Source: Rosa chinensis
Taxonomy: Eukaryota; Streptophyta; Magnoliopsida; Rosales; Rosaceae
Direction: 5' to 3'
Assembly (NCBI RefSeq): GCF_002994745.2
Contig: NC_037094.1
Coordinates: forward strand, 43,227,139 to 43,291,138
DNA: 64,000 bases
The notes beneath the pieces were generated by a model that was given only the letters and a program-made list of their open reading frames with translations, searched no databases and was not told the DNA's origin. This document shows positions 1 through 12,034 of this stretch, one piece after another (position 1 is the first letter of the stretch; every line of letters starts with the position of its first letter). Position numbers and translations under genes: made by a program.

Positions 1-120
1 GTGCGTTTGTTCGTATTTTGGCATTTTCTGGGTTTTGTTCTTGATGCCCTTGGCTATAACTGATGTAAGAATAGGCTAGATCTGTGTTTGTGCTAACTGA
101 TGTGGGTTTTAGGGTTTGGG

Positions 121-2795
121 ATGGCTAATGTCATAGAGATTTCGAGCAGTGAGGATTCCGGGTCTGATGTGTCGTTCAGCGCTGCGGATAGGATTTTTAT
201 TGATTCGTTGCGTCCGTCTGCCCATGCAGGAACCTCACTGCCAGAACCGCTAGAAGTTGAGCCACAACAGACCATCCCCTGGGAAGTAGCTATGGGTCGT
301 GGTTCGCGTCCAGAGAGCTCAATGGCGGGTGAGGCCGCTGCTGCCAAAGCTAGGCGCGATGAGCGTTTGGTGAGCAATAGTGCTGCTAGCGGCTCCGCTG
401 GAGAAGGAGAAGTAGCGGGGCAGAATGCTGAGTCGGCGTGGTTCCTCTCGGATGGCACCGCCGTCGACGAGGCAGGAGGGCGGATGGACGCCGCCGCTGT
501 TAACCGAATGAAGCAGACGTTCCGGTTGCCGGGCTCTGTGAAGCTGCGCCCGCCGACAGCGGATGAGAAGGCCTCGATTCTCCCGGCGGGATTTGCTGCC
601 ATTCATGAGGCGATATTCTGCCAAGGAGTGACATTCCCGCTGGTGCCAAATCTCCAAATCCTGGTGTGCGAATTTGGCCTTGCCTTTGGTCAGATTTGCC
701 CCAACATGTGGCGGTTGATGTTGGCCATGAACTCACTTTGGCGGTTGTCCGGGTGCGAGGGGCCTACTGTGGCGGAAGTGCTTCACTTCTACGAGCTGGT
801 GTATGTGAAGCGCTGAGGTTGCAAAGGGCAAGTGAACTTGAGCCGCAGGCAGGGAGCGCCCAAGCTGATCGAGAATCTAAGGGACTCAATGTCCTACTGG
901 CAGGGGACCTTCTGCGTCGCCACAGAGGGTTGGGAGTATCATGCCAGGTCGAACGAGGAAGGGCCGACATTTAGGATTAAGTCGGAGTTCCAACCCATTC
1001 GAGGTTGGTAACCGGTTTCCGCTGAACGTAGTTGGCGGGTTCACGTATTTGCACTTGTATTCTCACTAACGATTACCGTTTTTGTGCAGCGGGACTGCGG
1101 TACACGCTAACGCGCGAAGAAGAGTGTCGCGTAGCGAGGATCAGAGGTTACTGGCGGAACCGCAACTTGCTGGATTTCCGACTTCTGACTGGTTGGGAGT
1201 TGCTGGTCGACCAGCGGTTAACGCGTTCCATTGGTGAAAAATCTCCGCCATACCGTTTTCTCTCTTTTTTTTTTTTTAGAAACCCCGCCGGGTAATAAAT
1301 CAAGTCGCGACGCTTTTGAAAAGGCCATGGACCGTGCGGAGATAGACAACTTTCTGGAGGCCATGTACGCCGAGGGCTGGCGGCCCAGCAGACGCTGGTG
1401 AACCCCGAGACACTGGCGCTGAGTCAGTCCGAGGTTCCTGTGGTGCTGCATATGCCGCACCACTCCCATCTTGGTGAGGATGGTCTGCCGGTAGTGCAGG
1501 CGGGGACCGAAGCGGCTGGCGGGGAGAGGGGAAGCGTTGCAGCTGGGCAACAGAAGGAGCGGATGCCTGCCCACAGGCGTGGCCCTCAAAAGGGGAAGGT
1601 GGTGCAACCGGCGGATAGTGTCATTGTGACAAGGGAGGAGCCGCCAGTGAGGGTGACGAGGACCGCCGCTGGGACCCAAAAGGCGCTGGAGAGAAAACGC
1701 CGGCAGGTTGATTCTCCTGACGAGGAAGAGGGAGAGGAGGTGGAGGTGATTGGGGCCCGCCGACAGAAGAAGGCTCGACAAGTTCCTTCGAAAACTGTTG
1801 CGGTGGAGGGAGAGGCGCCCGCCGTTAGTGAGCTGGACTCGTTTGCCGAGTATGCTGCGTTCATGACAGATGGTGAGCGGGAGTTCCTCTTCCATCTATG
1901 CGAACGGCTAGGGTTCGGCGGCCTAGCGGGTATCTCGCGCCCCACGGCAATTGACCAATCGCCTTTCAGCTCGGCGTTTGGTCAAATTGCGGCGGGACTG
2001 CACGACATGTTTGTGGTAGTGTCGAAGCGGCCCCTGATTGAGGGGGAGCTCAGGGAGGAAATCCAAGGTCTGCAGAGGGAGTTGGCGGAGGCGAAGGAGC
2101 GACTGGCGGAGGTAGAGCGGGGGCTTGCCAAGGCGGAATGTGATTATGCCGACGTCCGCGGTAAGCTCAACGTAGCCATTGAGCGGGACTTGGAGAGGAA
2201 TGAATATGTCTCCAAGTTGGAGCAAGACATCGTCCTGCTGCAGGAGCGGATAGCCGCCAAGGATAAAAAACTCATTATTGTGCAGCGGGAGTCCGCCGAC
2301 AGAATGACTGAAGTGAAGCGGCTGGGGGGTGAGGTTACCCGGCTGAGGGCTGAAGGGAGTACCGCTGCGGCCGCCGCTGTTGAGGCGTTCAAGCAGTCGG
2401 CGGAGTTTAAGAAGGCGATGACCTAGTCGGCGAAGGCTGGGGCCCGTGCAAACATAGACATGCTGAAGCGGAAGGGCGCCATTGACTTCGCCAAAGCGTC
2501 ACAGCCTGACGCGCCGCCGGCTAAGAGTATCCCGCCGGAGACAGACGTCATGCCTGCCCCAACTGGAGGTGCCCGCTCGGGCAGCGGAGAAAGTGGCGCA
2601 CATCCGGCGGAAGGGTCCTAGCAGACTCCCCACCCCACCCCGTCGGAGGTGTCACGTGCTGGATTCCTGGAGGCGCACACCTGGGCGGATGGTACCATAG
2701 AGACCCCCAGTCCGACAGCGCGAGGGTCCGACCAAGAGAGTAGATCGATCGTGCCGCCGCCCACTGAAGCAGAAGATGTCGAAGGCAACCCCTGA
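121..2795 (+). pseudogene. Antisense ORF of the Tat-like element (putative gypsy-type transposon domain plus coiled coil), spliced and broken
   Basis: This ORF runs against the element's own genes. It starts MANVIEISSSEDSG at 121. Residues around 140-235 resemble the 'putative gypsy type transposon' domain of plants (PF04195-like: ILPAGFAAIHEA, then CPNMWRLMLAM). A frameshift near 815 is followed by more of the same domain (LSRRQGAPKLIENLR). Two stretches look like introns: 1008-1089 (GTAACC to TTTGTGCAG) and 1234-1279 (GTGAAA to a T-run ending TTAG). Another frameshift lies near 1385. From 1398 a long frame codes a basic, acidic-patch region and an extended coiled coil (about 2040-2400), broken by stops at 2424 and 2619 and ending naturally at 2793. 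Function is unknown. Assignment to PF04195 is by eye. Confidence 0.6.
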
Positions 2796-3215
2796 AGCCA
2801 GCTGAGACCGCTAGAGACTTTCCTACTCTTTTCTTTTTGTTTTGTGGCCGCTGAGGCACGACAGTTTGTAAAGAATGTTGGGAAGTGAAATAAATTTCTG
2901 AATTGGTTTGCCATGATGTGTTTGCAGTGCTAGTGTTTTGAGTTATATTTTTCTTCTGTCGATCAATGAAACATTAAAGGAATTAAGATTGGTCCAAGTG
3001 CACCACGTGGCGGACGAGGTCCGCCGACGATTGCTGGCGTTGCCAGTTGCCCTCAGTGCTAGACTTGGTAACAATGATTTGAATAATTCCTCGTTTCATT
3101 GATAGTTGACGGATCAGTGTACAAAAGTGGGGTAGTACCCGTTGGGTAGCTTCCCTTAGCTAAATATTTGAACAAAAATTTAGCTAAGTCAAGATGCTCC
3201 TGGGTAGCGGTCTGA
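2796..3215. other. Noncoding spacer between antisense ORF and integrase
   Basis: AT-rich, with a polyadenylation-like AATAAA near 2888 on the plus strand that could end the antisense transcript. No other gene is seen. Confidence 0.4.
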
Positions 3216-4253
3216 CTATTTGTAGTAATACCGAAGGTGTTCAGTATTCCAAGGGTGGGTCGATGTGACGCCGTCCTTGTCCATTAAGTAGAAGGTGCCT
3301 GGGCTAACGACTTCCACAATTTTGTACGGGCCTTCCCAAGTTGGGCAGAGTTTTATTGGTGGCGGAATGACTTCCTTCATGACCGAGTCCCCCAGTTGTA
3401 GGTTCCGGACCTTGACTCTGGCGTTGTAGAAACGCGATACCCGTTGTTTGTTTTGTAAATTGTGTAAACGCGATACCCATAGGACTTCTGGAAGTTTTTC
3501 CGCCCACAAACCCTTGGCGTCGTCGAGCTTCTTTTTTAGCAGCTTCTTGATTATCTTGTTTGCTGCTTCGACCTGGCCGTTGGTTTGGGGATGGGCGACA
3601 GATGCAAAACTTAACTTGGTGCCCAGGTTGGCGGCAAATGAGATGAGTTCCTTATTGTTAAACTGTGTGTCGTTGTCTGTAATGATTGTATGTGGGACAC
3701 CATAGCGGCAGTAGATATTCTTCCAAAGGAAGCGAATTACCTTTGCGATAGTTATTGTCGTCAGTGGCTCCGCTTCTACCCACTTACTGTTGTAGTCGAT
3801 GGCGACAATGATGTACTTGAACTGGCCCTTGGAGGTTTGGAACTTTCCCATCAAATCAAGGCCCCACGTGGAATGAATCCATGGGCTGATGATGACTGAC
3901 AGTGGTTCCGCCGGTGCGTGTGGGAGATCTACAAACTGTTGGCATTTGTGGCAAGACCTCGAAATCCGCCGGGCGTCATCACCAAGCGTGGGCCAGAAGT
4001 AGCCTTGTCGCATTGTGCGGTTGGCCAAGGATCTGGCGCCCGAGTGGTTTCCACATTCTCCGCCATGGATTTCTGCTAGGACGACCTTTCCCTCCTCTGG
4101 GGTTAGACAGCGGAGGTTGGGATGGGTGAATCCCTGGCGGTAAAGCTTGCCATCCTGGATGTTGTAGCAGGTTGCTCTGCGCTTGAGCTGTCTTGCGTGG
4201 ACTTTATCTTCTGGCAATGTGCCGCTGCGCTTATATGCAATGATCTCGTCCAT
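3216..4253 (-). pseudogene. Integrase of the Tat-like element
   Basis: Open for 345 codons in the gag-pol frame. It shows an HHCC zinc-binding region ending in CHKCQQF, then the DDE catalytic core: Asp in WGLDLMG, Asp in IITDNDTQF, and Glu in NGQVEAANKIIKKLL. The C-terminal part ends in a region typical of gypsy integrases (WEGPYKIVEV, then DKDGVTSTHPWNTEHLRYYYK). No chromodomain is visible, which separates this element from the chromodomain element at 37841-43209. The catalytic residues are all present; it counts as a pseudogene because it can only be expressed from the interrupted gag-pol frame. Confidence 0.8.
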
Positions 4254-6845
4254 CTAGCTGGGATTGACCTGAATGTTGAAAATCTCCGCCAGGGTCTTTG
4301 TGATACTTGGCTTGTCAAGGTACTCCACCCTTGTGTCCGCTGGACTCTGATGTGGTTGGGCGGTTGCCAGTCTCGCCAGTGAATCAGCCTTAGCGTTCTT
4401 TTCCCTGGGGATTTGTGTGATGGTGTGAAATTTGAACTTTTTTAGCAACGTTTTGACGTACCCCAAATATGCCGCTAACTGCTGGTCCTTGGCCTGGAAG
4501 CTGTCGTTGACCTGGTTAACGACTAGTTGCAAGTCGCTGAATATATTGACGCTGTCAGCTCCTGAGTCAATGGCGAGGAGTAGACCGGCGACAAGTGCCT
4601 CGTACTCCGCCATATTGTTTGAAGCTGTGAAGTTGAATTTCAACGCGTACTCCGCGTTTAGTCCCCCGGGTCCTGTTAAGATGACTCCGGCGCCGCTGGC
4701 CTTGGCTCAGGCAGAGCCGTCTACATGCAGGTTCCAATCTGACTGTAGGGGAGTTGCCTCTTCACCGTTTACTATTTCTGGTCCGGGCTCTGTTTGAGTA
4801 CCGGGTTCCGGCTGACGCTCAGTAAGTTCAGCGATGAAGTCTGCCACTACCTGGCCCTTCATGGCGGTTCTTGGCTTGTACTCTATGTCGAATTCGCTGA
4901 GCTCAATGGCCCACTTACTGAGGCGCCTCGAGTGTTCAGGGTTCTGCATCACTTGCCTCAGCGGTTGATTGGTTAACACATGGATCGTGTGAGCCTGGAA
5001 GTATTGCCGGAGGCGTCTGGCGGCAACGATAAGTGCGAGGGCCAGTTTCTCAAACTGTGAATATCTTGTTTCTGCTCCGTTCATGCCTCTGCCGGCGTAG
5101 AACACTGGGAGCTCATCCTGGCCTTCCCGCCGGACAATGGCGCAACTTACCACCGTTGCCGAGACCACTAGATAAATGAACAGTGTTTCTCCTTGCACAG
5201 GGACAGAAAGGAGAGGGACTGCCGCCAGATATTCCTTTAGGCCCTGGAACACCACCTGACACTCTGGGTTCCAGTCAATGACCTTCTTGTGAGTTGTTTT
5301 GAGGAGTTTGAAGAATGAGGCACACTTATCAGTGAGTCGAGAGATGAATAGAGAAAGGGCGGTTAACTTGCCCTGGAGGCACTGGACGTCCACCTTATAC
5401 TCGGGGTTCGCCAGGTTAAGGATGGCCTGTACCTTATCCGGGTTAGCCTCGATACCTCGCTCGCTGATGATGTAACCGAGAAATTTGCTAGTGGTGACCG
5501 CAAAGAAACATTTTTCTGGGTTGAGGCGCATATCATAGGCCAGGAGGATGGTTACTATGATTCTGAGGTTTGCCACATGTCCACTGGCCTTTATGCTCTT
5601 AACTAGCATGTCATCCACGTAGACCTCGATGATTTTGCCCAGATGCTCAGCGAACATGGCGTTCATCAACCGCTGGTAAGTTGCACCGGCGTTCTTCAGA
5701 CCGAAAGGCATGACATTGTAGCAGTAGAGGCCTTTGTCGGTGGTGAAGGTGGTGCATTCCTGGTCTCTGGGGTGCATCCTGATCTGATTGTATCCGGAGA
5801 AAGCGTCCATCATGCTGAGGAGCTCGTGTCCGGCAGTTGAATCGACTAACTGATCGATACGAGGTAGCGGGAAACTATCCTTTGGGCATGCCTTGTTGAG
5901 ATTTTTGAAGTCGACGCACATCCGCCACTTGCCGCTGGGCTTTTTTACCATTACCAAATTTGAGATCCACTGGGGATAGATGACTTGGCGGATGAACCCA
6001 ATGTCCCGTAGTTTGGCGACCTCCTCTCTGATTGCCTGGTATTTTTCCTCATCAAAGGCCCTCCGCTTCTGCTTGATAGGGTAAAAGGAGGGTTTGATGG
6101 TCAGCTTATGAGTGATAATTTCAGGGGAGATACCTGGCATGTCCGCGTAGGACCATGCAAAGACGGCGGCGTTGTCACGTAGGAATTGAGTGAGTTCTGC
6201 CTCCACCTCTGGATCTAGTTGGGTGCCTATGCGGACTGTCCGCTCAGGGTGTTCGTCTGAGATGCAGACAACCTTTAACGACGTGCCCGGGTTGACCGGC
6301 TCCTTCCTTACATATTTCTCTTCCTCATCCCTAGGATCCTCAAAGATGTTTGGTGGCGGTGCCTCATTACCCACCGTCAGAATTTCATGGCGGCGCGTTG
6401 ACCGCGCTATAATCGTTGAATAACATTCTCGTGCCAGCTGCTGGCTTCCCCTCACACAGCCCGTGCCGTTGGGTGTGGGGAACTTCATGAGAAGCATGTA
6501 CCCGGCAATGATGCACTTGAGTTTGTTAAGCGCTGGTCGACCAATGATGGCGTTGTATGAACTGAAACAATCGACGATAATGAACTCCGTATGCACCTCC
6601 GCCATGCACGGACTAGTGCCAATAACCAAGCGCATGTAATCTGACCCTAGCGGTTGTGTGACGTCACCGGAAAAGCTGTGCAGTGGCTCGTGATCCTGGA
6701 GTAGTTTTTTGTTTCGCTTGAGATGGTCGTAGCAACCGCTGAAGATAACGTTGACAGCGGATCCGCTATCCACTAAGATTCTCCCCACTGAGAATTTGCC
6801 AAGAATGGCATCGACCAAGAATGGGTCATCATGGGGTAAATGCAC
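4254..6845 (-). pseudogene. pol, protease-reverse transcriptase-RNase H of the Tat-like element
   Basis: The frame is the same as gag. Near the N-terminus lies an aspartic protease motif (ILVDSGSAVNVIF). The reverse transcriptase follows, with conserved palm motifs including the catalytic YVDDMLVKS near 5600. RNase H comes next; its first catalytic Asp is in LHVDGSA. An in-frame stop at 4707-4709 falls just after that Asp. The same frame goes on with NMAEYEALVAG (catalytic Glu region) and reaches another stop at 4254-4256, at the junction with integrase. The duplicated RNase H-like arrangement, with a second RNase H reading to about 4250, is what Tat elements often show, but I did not establish two separate domains. 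Confidence 0.8.
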
Positions 6846-6860
6846 TCCGCGTTCCTCCTC

Positions 6861-8749
6861 CTATGAGAAGGTAATAGGTTCCCAACCTGATCTTGGGAGT
6901 TTGGCGGATCTTTTGTAACGGATGTTGCAGACTTCCTTCAGATGATTAGCGCGTGCATAGCGCTTTCTTGCCCTGTGGGACATGTTGGTGATTGGAGCAC
7001 CGCCATCGATGGTGTTGATGCGGCCCAAGGTCTCGACGTTGGCAATTACTAGTGGTGGTTGGCGCACCCTAAACTGTTCCATCTTGCCGTCACGGTACAA
7101 GGTCTCAACGGCCGTTTTGAGAGCATTGCAGCTATTGGTATTGTGGCCGCTGTCCTCGTGGTATTTGCACCACTTGCCGGTGTTCCTGGGTTTACCCGTT
7201 TTTGGGTACTTTGGAGGGGGTGGCGGTGGAATCTGATCCTTGCACTGATTATGGATATCTTCATACGAGGCCGTTAAGACCGTGAAAACTGCATACCGCT
7301 GCGAGGACTCCGCCTGCTTGTTGCGGTTATCCCCATGGGTTGGGCGGTTTCCCCTGTTGTAATGCTGGTCCTTCTGCCGCTTGTTCTGGTGGTGGCCCTG
7401 CTGCCACTCCCTTTTCTTGTCAGTTGGCGGTGCTGAGGGGGTTTTGTTAGCGGTTTCCTGGTGACTGGAGGATGGTTGTGTTGACTTTGTTGGCGTTGCT
7501 GGTGGTGGTGGGGTTTCTCCATATGTGATGAATTCCGCCTGGGCGTGAATGACCGCCTCACTCATGACGTGGTCATACGTCGCATTGGGATGACTGTAGT
7601 TGAGGTGATAGAGGAACGGTCCCTTGAGAAGTCCCTTCCTGAAGGCCGCTGATGCCACAGTTTTGTCTAGGTCGCGGCACTGAGACGCTGCCGCCCGCCA
7701 CCTTGTGACGAAGGCCTTTAGTGATTCGTCCTCCCCCTGCTTAACGCTGAACAGCTGACTTGTGTTGTGATGCCCGGTAGACAATAAGATGAAACGGGAG
7801 AGGAAAGCGTGTGATAGTGCATGGAATGAGCAGACAGAACCTGGCGGACACTCAAAGAACCAGTTCATTGCCTCGCCATCCAATGTTTCGCTGAACAAAT
7901 GGCATAAGGTGGCGTCGTCGAAACCCTTGTTATTGGTGACCTTCTTGAAGGTGTCCATGTGGACGAAGGGATCGGACATTCCGCCGTAGTGCGGCATCTT
8001 TGGGGTTTTTGCATATGTTGGTCTGACAGCCTGCAGAATTGCAGCGGAAAAGGGCCCCGGTCTGGAAGTGAAGAGCGGATTCCGAGTTGGCGCTGGGACG
8101 CCCGACTCCGCCCGGATCAATCTCTACTCCAGTTGGTGCATCATTTCCAATAGCTGGGCGGTTGCCTCGTCGGCGGAATCGGTCTGAATGATCCGCTGGG
8201 TTGGCCTGCACCTGGGCACAGGCGGACTACCTTCTGTCCTCGCCCTGGTTTCTGAGCGGTTGGTGTGCGGGAGTGATTCCGCCATCTGCTCTAACATTAG
8301 CTGAGGTATGGGCGGCGGTCCCATTCCTAACAACTCAGGTGGGTTCAGCGGTACCTGCATTTGTACGACCGGCCCTGGTACCAATGTTCCGGTGCTGGGT
8401 CGACTACGCCTGGTGCTACGTGACTGCTCGCTCTGTGCTGGGCGGTCGGTGGCCGCCAGTGTCTTCTTTAGTTCCTCAAAACGTGTCATTAGTGTAGCCA
8501 CCTGCCTTTGGGCTTCAGCCTTTTCCCTGCGCTCCTCCTCACGTTCTCTGTTTGCCTTGTGAAGATCCGCCAGTGCTAGCTCGTACATGGTGACGAGATC
8601 TTGGCCTGATGGGCGGCTGCTGCCTGGATTTGCCTCACCGTCGGGGTTGTGAATAGTGCGCGGTTAACGCTGATCGCGGGGTCGGAGGGTTGGGGGATGG
8701 CGGGCCGTTCTGCCTGCTCCTCAGCGTTTCCCCCGCTACCATTAGTCAT
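6861..8749 (-). pseudogene. gag of the Tat-like element (broken)
   Basis: The likely start codon is at 8749, about 35 bases past the PBS. A frameshift near 8600 separates the first 50 or so codons from the rest. The next part (8588-8124) is rich in Glu, Arg and Ala and looks like a coiled coil; it ends at an in-frame stop. The main gag domain follows in the same frame (8120-6861): a capsid-like core with aromatic residues (NWFFECPPGS), then a proline/glutamine-rich linker, then a degenerate Cys-His motif (CKYHEDSGHNTNSC). A stop at 6861-6863 separates gag from pol, which continues in the same frame. Gag would form the virus-like particle core. No intact protein can be made from this copy. Confidence 0.75.
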
Positions 8750-8783
8750 GGTGATTGTAGTGGGATGACCTCCTGTTCAAGGG

Positions 8784-8801
8784 TTCCCACAGACGGCGCC
8801 A
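8784..8801 (-). other. Primer-binding site of the Tat-like element
   Basis: The minus strand reads TGGCGCCGTCTGTGGGAA one base inside the LTR. The TGGCGCC start is complementary to a tRNA 3' end carrying CCA. Which tRNA primes it was not determined; the first nine bases would fit tRNA-Asp but the rest diverges. Confidence 0.65.
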
Positions 8802-8802
8802 A

Positions 8803-9266
8803 TGTTGATATCTAAAAGTCCAGCGGTAGCTGGACCCTAGCTAACACTGATCCGGTGAGCGGATCGGTACTTGTGTTGTTCTCGAAGTTCCCGTTACCTG
8901 TCAAGTGAAATACAATGGGCGTCAGAGGGAGACCGCGCCGGGCAGTCTTTTGCTCTCCGATGCCTAAGTTAGTCAATGTATTTGTGTTGACAAAGTAACA
9001 GTAGATAAGTATTGAATGCCCCCTAAATGAGGAGAGAGGAGAGAACCTTTTATAGGTGAGGAAGAGGTTGATATTCTCTTTGTTTTCGATGTTTGACTGA
9101 TATGCTTCAGTTCCCAGTTTCAGAAGCTTCTGATGCCATCTTGGTGTGGCGCGTGGTGGCGCGTCGGCGGTGATCTGGAGGTGGTCCGACACTGAGGCTG
9201 TAGCCTGCCTGGCGGTGTGTCTGCATGTCATTCCTTTAGTTGGAATTAGTACCTTTGGCGGTACAA
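8803..9266 (-). repeat. 5' LTR of the Tat-like element
   Basis: Read on the plus strand this block opens with TGTTGATATC directly next to the primer-binding site and ends near 9266 at a CAAC-type border. The inner edge is firm because the PBS lies one base away. The outer edge is approximate, since the partner LTR is outside the window and the flanking sequence is itself a repeat. Confidence 0.6.
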
Positions 9267-9268
9267 CG

Positions 9269-11137
9269 AGCGTGGCCCATTATAGCTAATTATGTTTGCA
9301 AATGTACATGTATGTACAGTATTATATATGTTCTACTCATTGATACGAGCGTTTCGATATATAATATGCAAATTTTGGAGTTCATATGGAATTGTTATGA
9401 TTTTTGCAGTTTCATACGGATCGATTATTCTATCCGTGAGGATTTGAGCGTCCGATCGACTTGTGGTTTGGTCACATCGATCGTGGACGTATTCCAGAGA
9501 CTTTGGGAGGTCTCGGATGTGGTTTCGCCTCGATTGGCGCCACTTTGGGGGATTTTAGTTCAAAACAAGGGTTTCGGACTTAAATCAATTATGAATCGTT
9601 ACTGATTTGAGATCATTGGTGATTAGGTGCTTCGAAAGGTGAATTGGACGAGTTGTTGGTGATAGTGTTAGTTCGGTTCTGTATAGAAGACGCAGCGGGA
9701 TTCTGAGGTGAGTAATCTCACGAAGTTCATTCACGAACGGGAATACCTTATTGTTTTGAGAGTTATTAGTTAACTGCAAACTATAGTTGGTATTAGTAGG
9801 CATTCCTGAGCGGATGACTACATATAGATATATATTTGCGTGAAATATATATGTTTTGGGTGGTTTGTGGATTTATGAAAACAATATGCATGAAATGATG
9901 TTTTTTATTGTTTTGGGGTGTGGCTTTTGGAAAACAAATGATTTGTGGAAATGATTGGTTTCGATTTGTTTTGAAAAGCATTGAGATTTGAGAAAAGTGT
10001 TGAGATTTGGGTATGAAAACAATAGGCATGAATTGATGCTTTTTATTGTTTTATGTTATGGCTTTTTCGGAAAACAATGATTATGGAAATGTTGATTTCG
10101 ATTGTTTTCAAAAGCGTTGCGATTTGTGTAACATTTTGGGTCCAATGCGACTCCTTTAATGATTTTCTCCAAGGGACAGTGCGGCCCGAGGATCGAAGGT
10201 CTAAGACCTTGGGCAGAATCTCAGGTGACCACGTCTTTGGCCGGACGAGTGGTTACGTTTTCAGTTAGAGCTCTAATCTGTCTGCCATATAGGTAATTCA
10301 TGGGGTAACGGGAATTGGTTATTAATAACTCATGACATTACGTATTTTTAGGGAACAAGGCGTGAGTTGCTTCCTTATTAATGGTTTTTAAGGGGACAAG
10401 GTGTGAGTTGTTTTCCTTATTAACGTTTCGATAGAAATTAAGGTGTGAGTTGTTTTCTATGTTTTATTGATGTACACTTATGGTACAACTGATAGAATTC
10501 AAGGTGTGAGTTGTTTTCTATGTTTTATTGATAGAATTCAAGTGTGGGTTGTTTTCTATGTTTCGTTTTAAAAGGAAACAAGGTGTGAGTTGCTTTCTTT
10601 TATTTCGATTTGAAAGGAAATTAAAGTGTGAATTGTTCTCCTTATTTCGTGTTTTAAGGAATCAAAGAGTGAGTTGTTTCCTCGTTTGGCGTGAGTTGTG
10701 CATGTGTGTTTTGAGTTACTCATACGGGCTTGCAAAAGCTTACTGAGTTTGTTGTGTGACAACCCGGTACACTATTCAAACGGTGTAGGGGTTAATCCTG
10801 CAGGTTAGGATATTCGAGGTTGAGGCAGCGAGCTAGCAGCTTTACGGTAGGAAGCCATCTTTGTAACTTTACAGTTATTTGGACTTCCGTTGTAGTGAGC
10901 TCTGAGGAGCATTTACGTTTTATCTTGTTGTTGACAATTTAATTCGTATGCTTGTGTAATATATAACTCTATGGATGAGTGTATATTAGCTTTGAGGGTT
11001 CAGGGCATCAATATCTATGTAAGTTAAAGGAAAAAAAAGATTTCAGGTATTTTGTATTGATGACTGGACGTTCACGCATATATAATTATGAGGTTATATA
11101 TATCGATTTTCATGTGTGTAAAATCAGGGGCGTGACA
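9269..11137 (+). repeat. Solo-LTR family, copy A (5' part missing)
   Basis: This block matches copies B (15910-18710) and C (31932-34483) in inverted orientation. Shared landmarks are the GTCGATCG-rich segment near 9420-9500, the CACTTTGGGG block, the tandem CTCACACCTTG-type array, the CAACCCGGTACAC segment and the end GGGGCGTGACA at 11131-11137. Sequence equivalent to the first 800-900 bases of copies B and C is absent, and the Tat-like LTR starts where it should be. Inference: the Tat-like element inserted here and the missing part lies left of the window. Confidence 0.75.
10340..10700 (+). repeat. Minisatellite-like array inside copy A
   Basis: About ten degenerate units built on a core like AAGGTGTGAGTTG followed by TTTTC, with unit lengths mostly of 40-60 bases. 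The same array, inverted, lies in copies B and C with different unit numbers. Confidence 0.75.
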
Positions 11138-11995
11138 GGCCCTCTTGCTACCTCTACGTTAAAATGACCTTATAAAAAAAGGATCGCTTAGTGTATGGCC
11201 CTTCTAAATATTTGTAAGAGTTGAAAACATCATCTCAAAAGAGTTATTCATCAGTTTTTCTAAGAGTTTAATTACACAAGATTAATGCATTTATTCCCTT
11301 CTCGATCGCGTGCATTCAACAAACTTCTCTTCTTCTTTTCCCTCATAGGCAAGCTGCTTCCGACAGGAATCAACGTCAAGCATATTGTGGTCGATTCACT
11401 GTCAGTCTTCCTTCTATTTTTTTGCAATATCCTTATCATACCTATGGATGAAGCAGCCTCGACAATCTAATCCATTTTTTTTGGGAATAAAATAACTTAC
11501 TTTCTCTCTTTGTATTTGTTTCACAACCTTCACAATTTTATTTAAATAATAATAAATAAATTTTATAATCACTTAAAAGGCTACCAAGCCTAGGGTGTAG
11601 ACTAGCCAAACAAATAATTTTGGTTCTCAAAAAAAAGATAAATCTCTGACAAAAGAGAACACCGACCAGATTTAATTTTAAAACGCGAATTTAAGACAAT
11701 ACCATACAAGTAGATTTAACATCAAAACCCATTATTTTTTACCAACTCATTGTATTTTACCAAAACCGCTTGTTTTAAAATCCTCTGTACTCTCTCACCG
11801 ATAAAATAATCCTCTGTACAGCCTATATCAATAACCTAAAGATTGTTCAATTCGTATTAGCACAAATATTTTGTCTTCCCTAATTCTTTATTTACTAGAA
11901 ACCATAGAGTCTATATATAGGGATTGATGAAACCTTATGAGAGGTCCACAAGCAATGATGCACGCAAAGACGACGGGAGTACTGAAAAGCTTGAA

Positions 11996-12034
11996 ATGGA
12001 TCTAAATAATCATCGAATCAATGATTTACCAGAG
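11996..12034 (+). pseudogene. F-box-like first-exon fragment
   Basis: A TATA-like TATATATAGGG lies near 11912. The short reading frame MDLNNHRINDLPE is followed directly by a splice-donor-like GTATAG. HRI-x-DLPE is the usual opening of plant F-box domains. The same pattern, with the same donor position, recurs at 20642-20670. No continuation of the F-box was found downstream, so this is a relic. Confidence 0.35.

Larger units (their letters stand above)
1..9268 (-). mobile_element. Tat-like Ty3/gypsy LTR retrotransposon, cut by the window edge
   Basis: Read on the minus strand the order is LTR (about 9266-8803), primer-binding site (8801-8784), gag, protease, reverse transcriptase, RNase H, integrase (ending at 3216), then a long 3' region carrying an ORF on the opposite strand (121-2795). 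The integrase comes after RNase H, which is the Ty3/gypsy order. A PBS starting TGGCGCC and an antisense ORF after pol are features known from the Tat group; the lineage is inferred from these. The second LTR must lie left of position 1. The gag-pol frame carries at least three in-frame stops and one frameshift, so this copy is not autonomous. The right end abuts a large solo LTR (9270-11137) that lacks its beginning, which suggests this element inserted into it. Confidence 0.85.

Noticed and set aside
93..602. Minus-strand open frame of 169 codons opposite the antisense ORF
   Set aside because: It is a shadow of the plus-strand coding frame in GC-rich sequence, and it shows no domain.
9240..9605. 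Plus-strand frame of 121 codons
   Set aside because: It spans the border between the Tat LTR and solo LTR copy A, so it is a chance fusion of repeat sequence.
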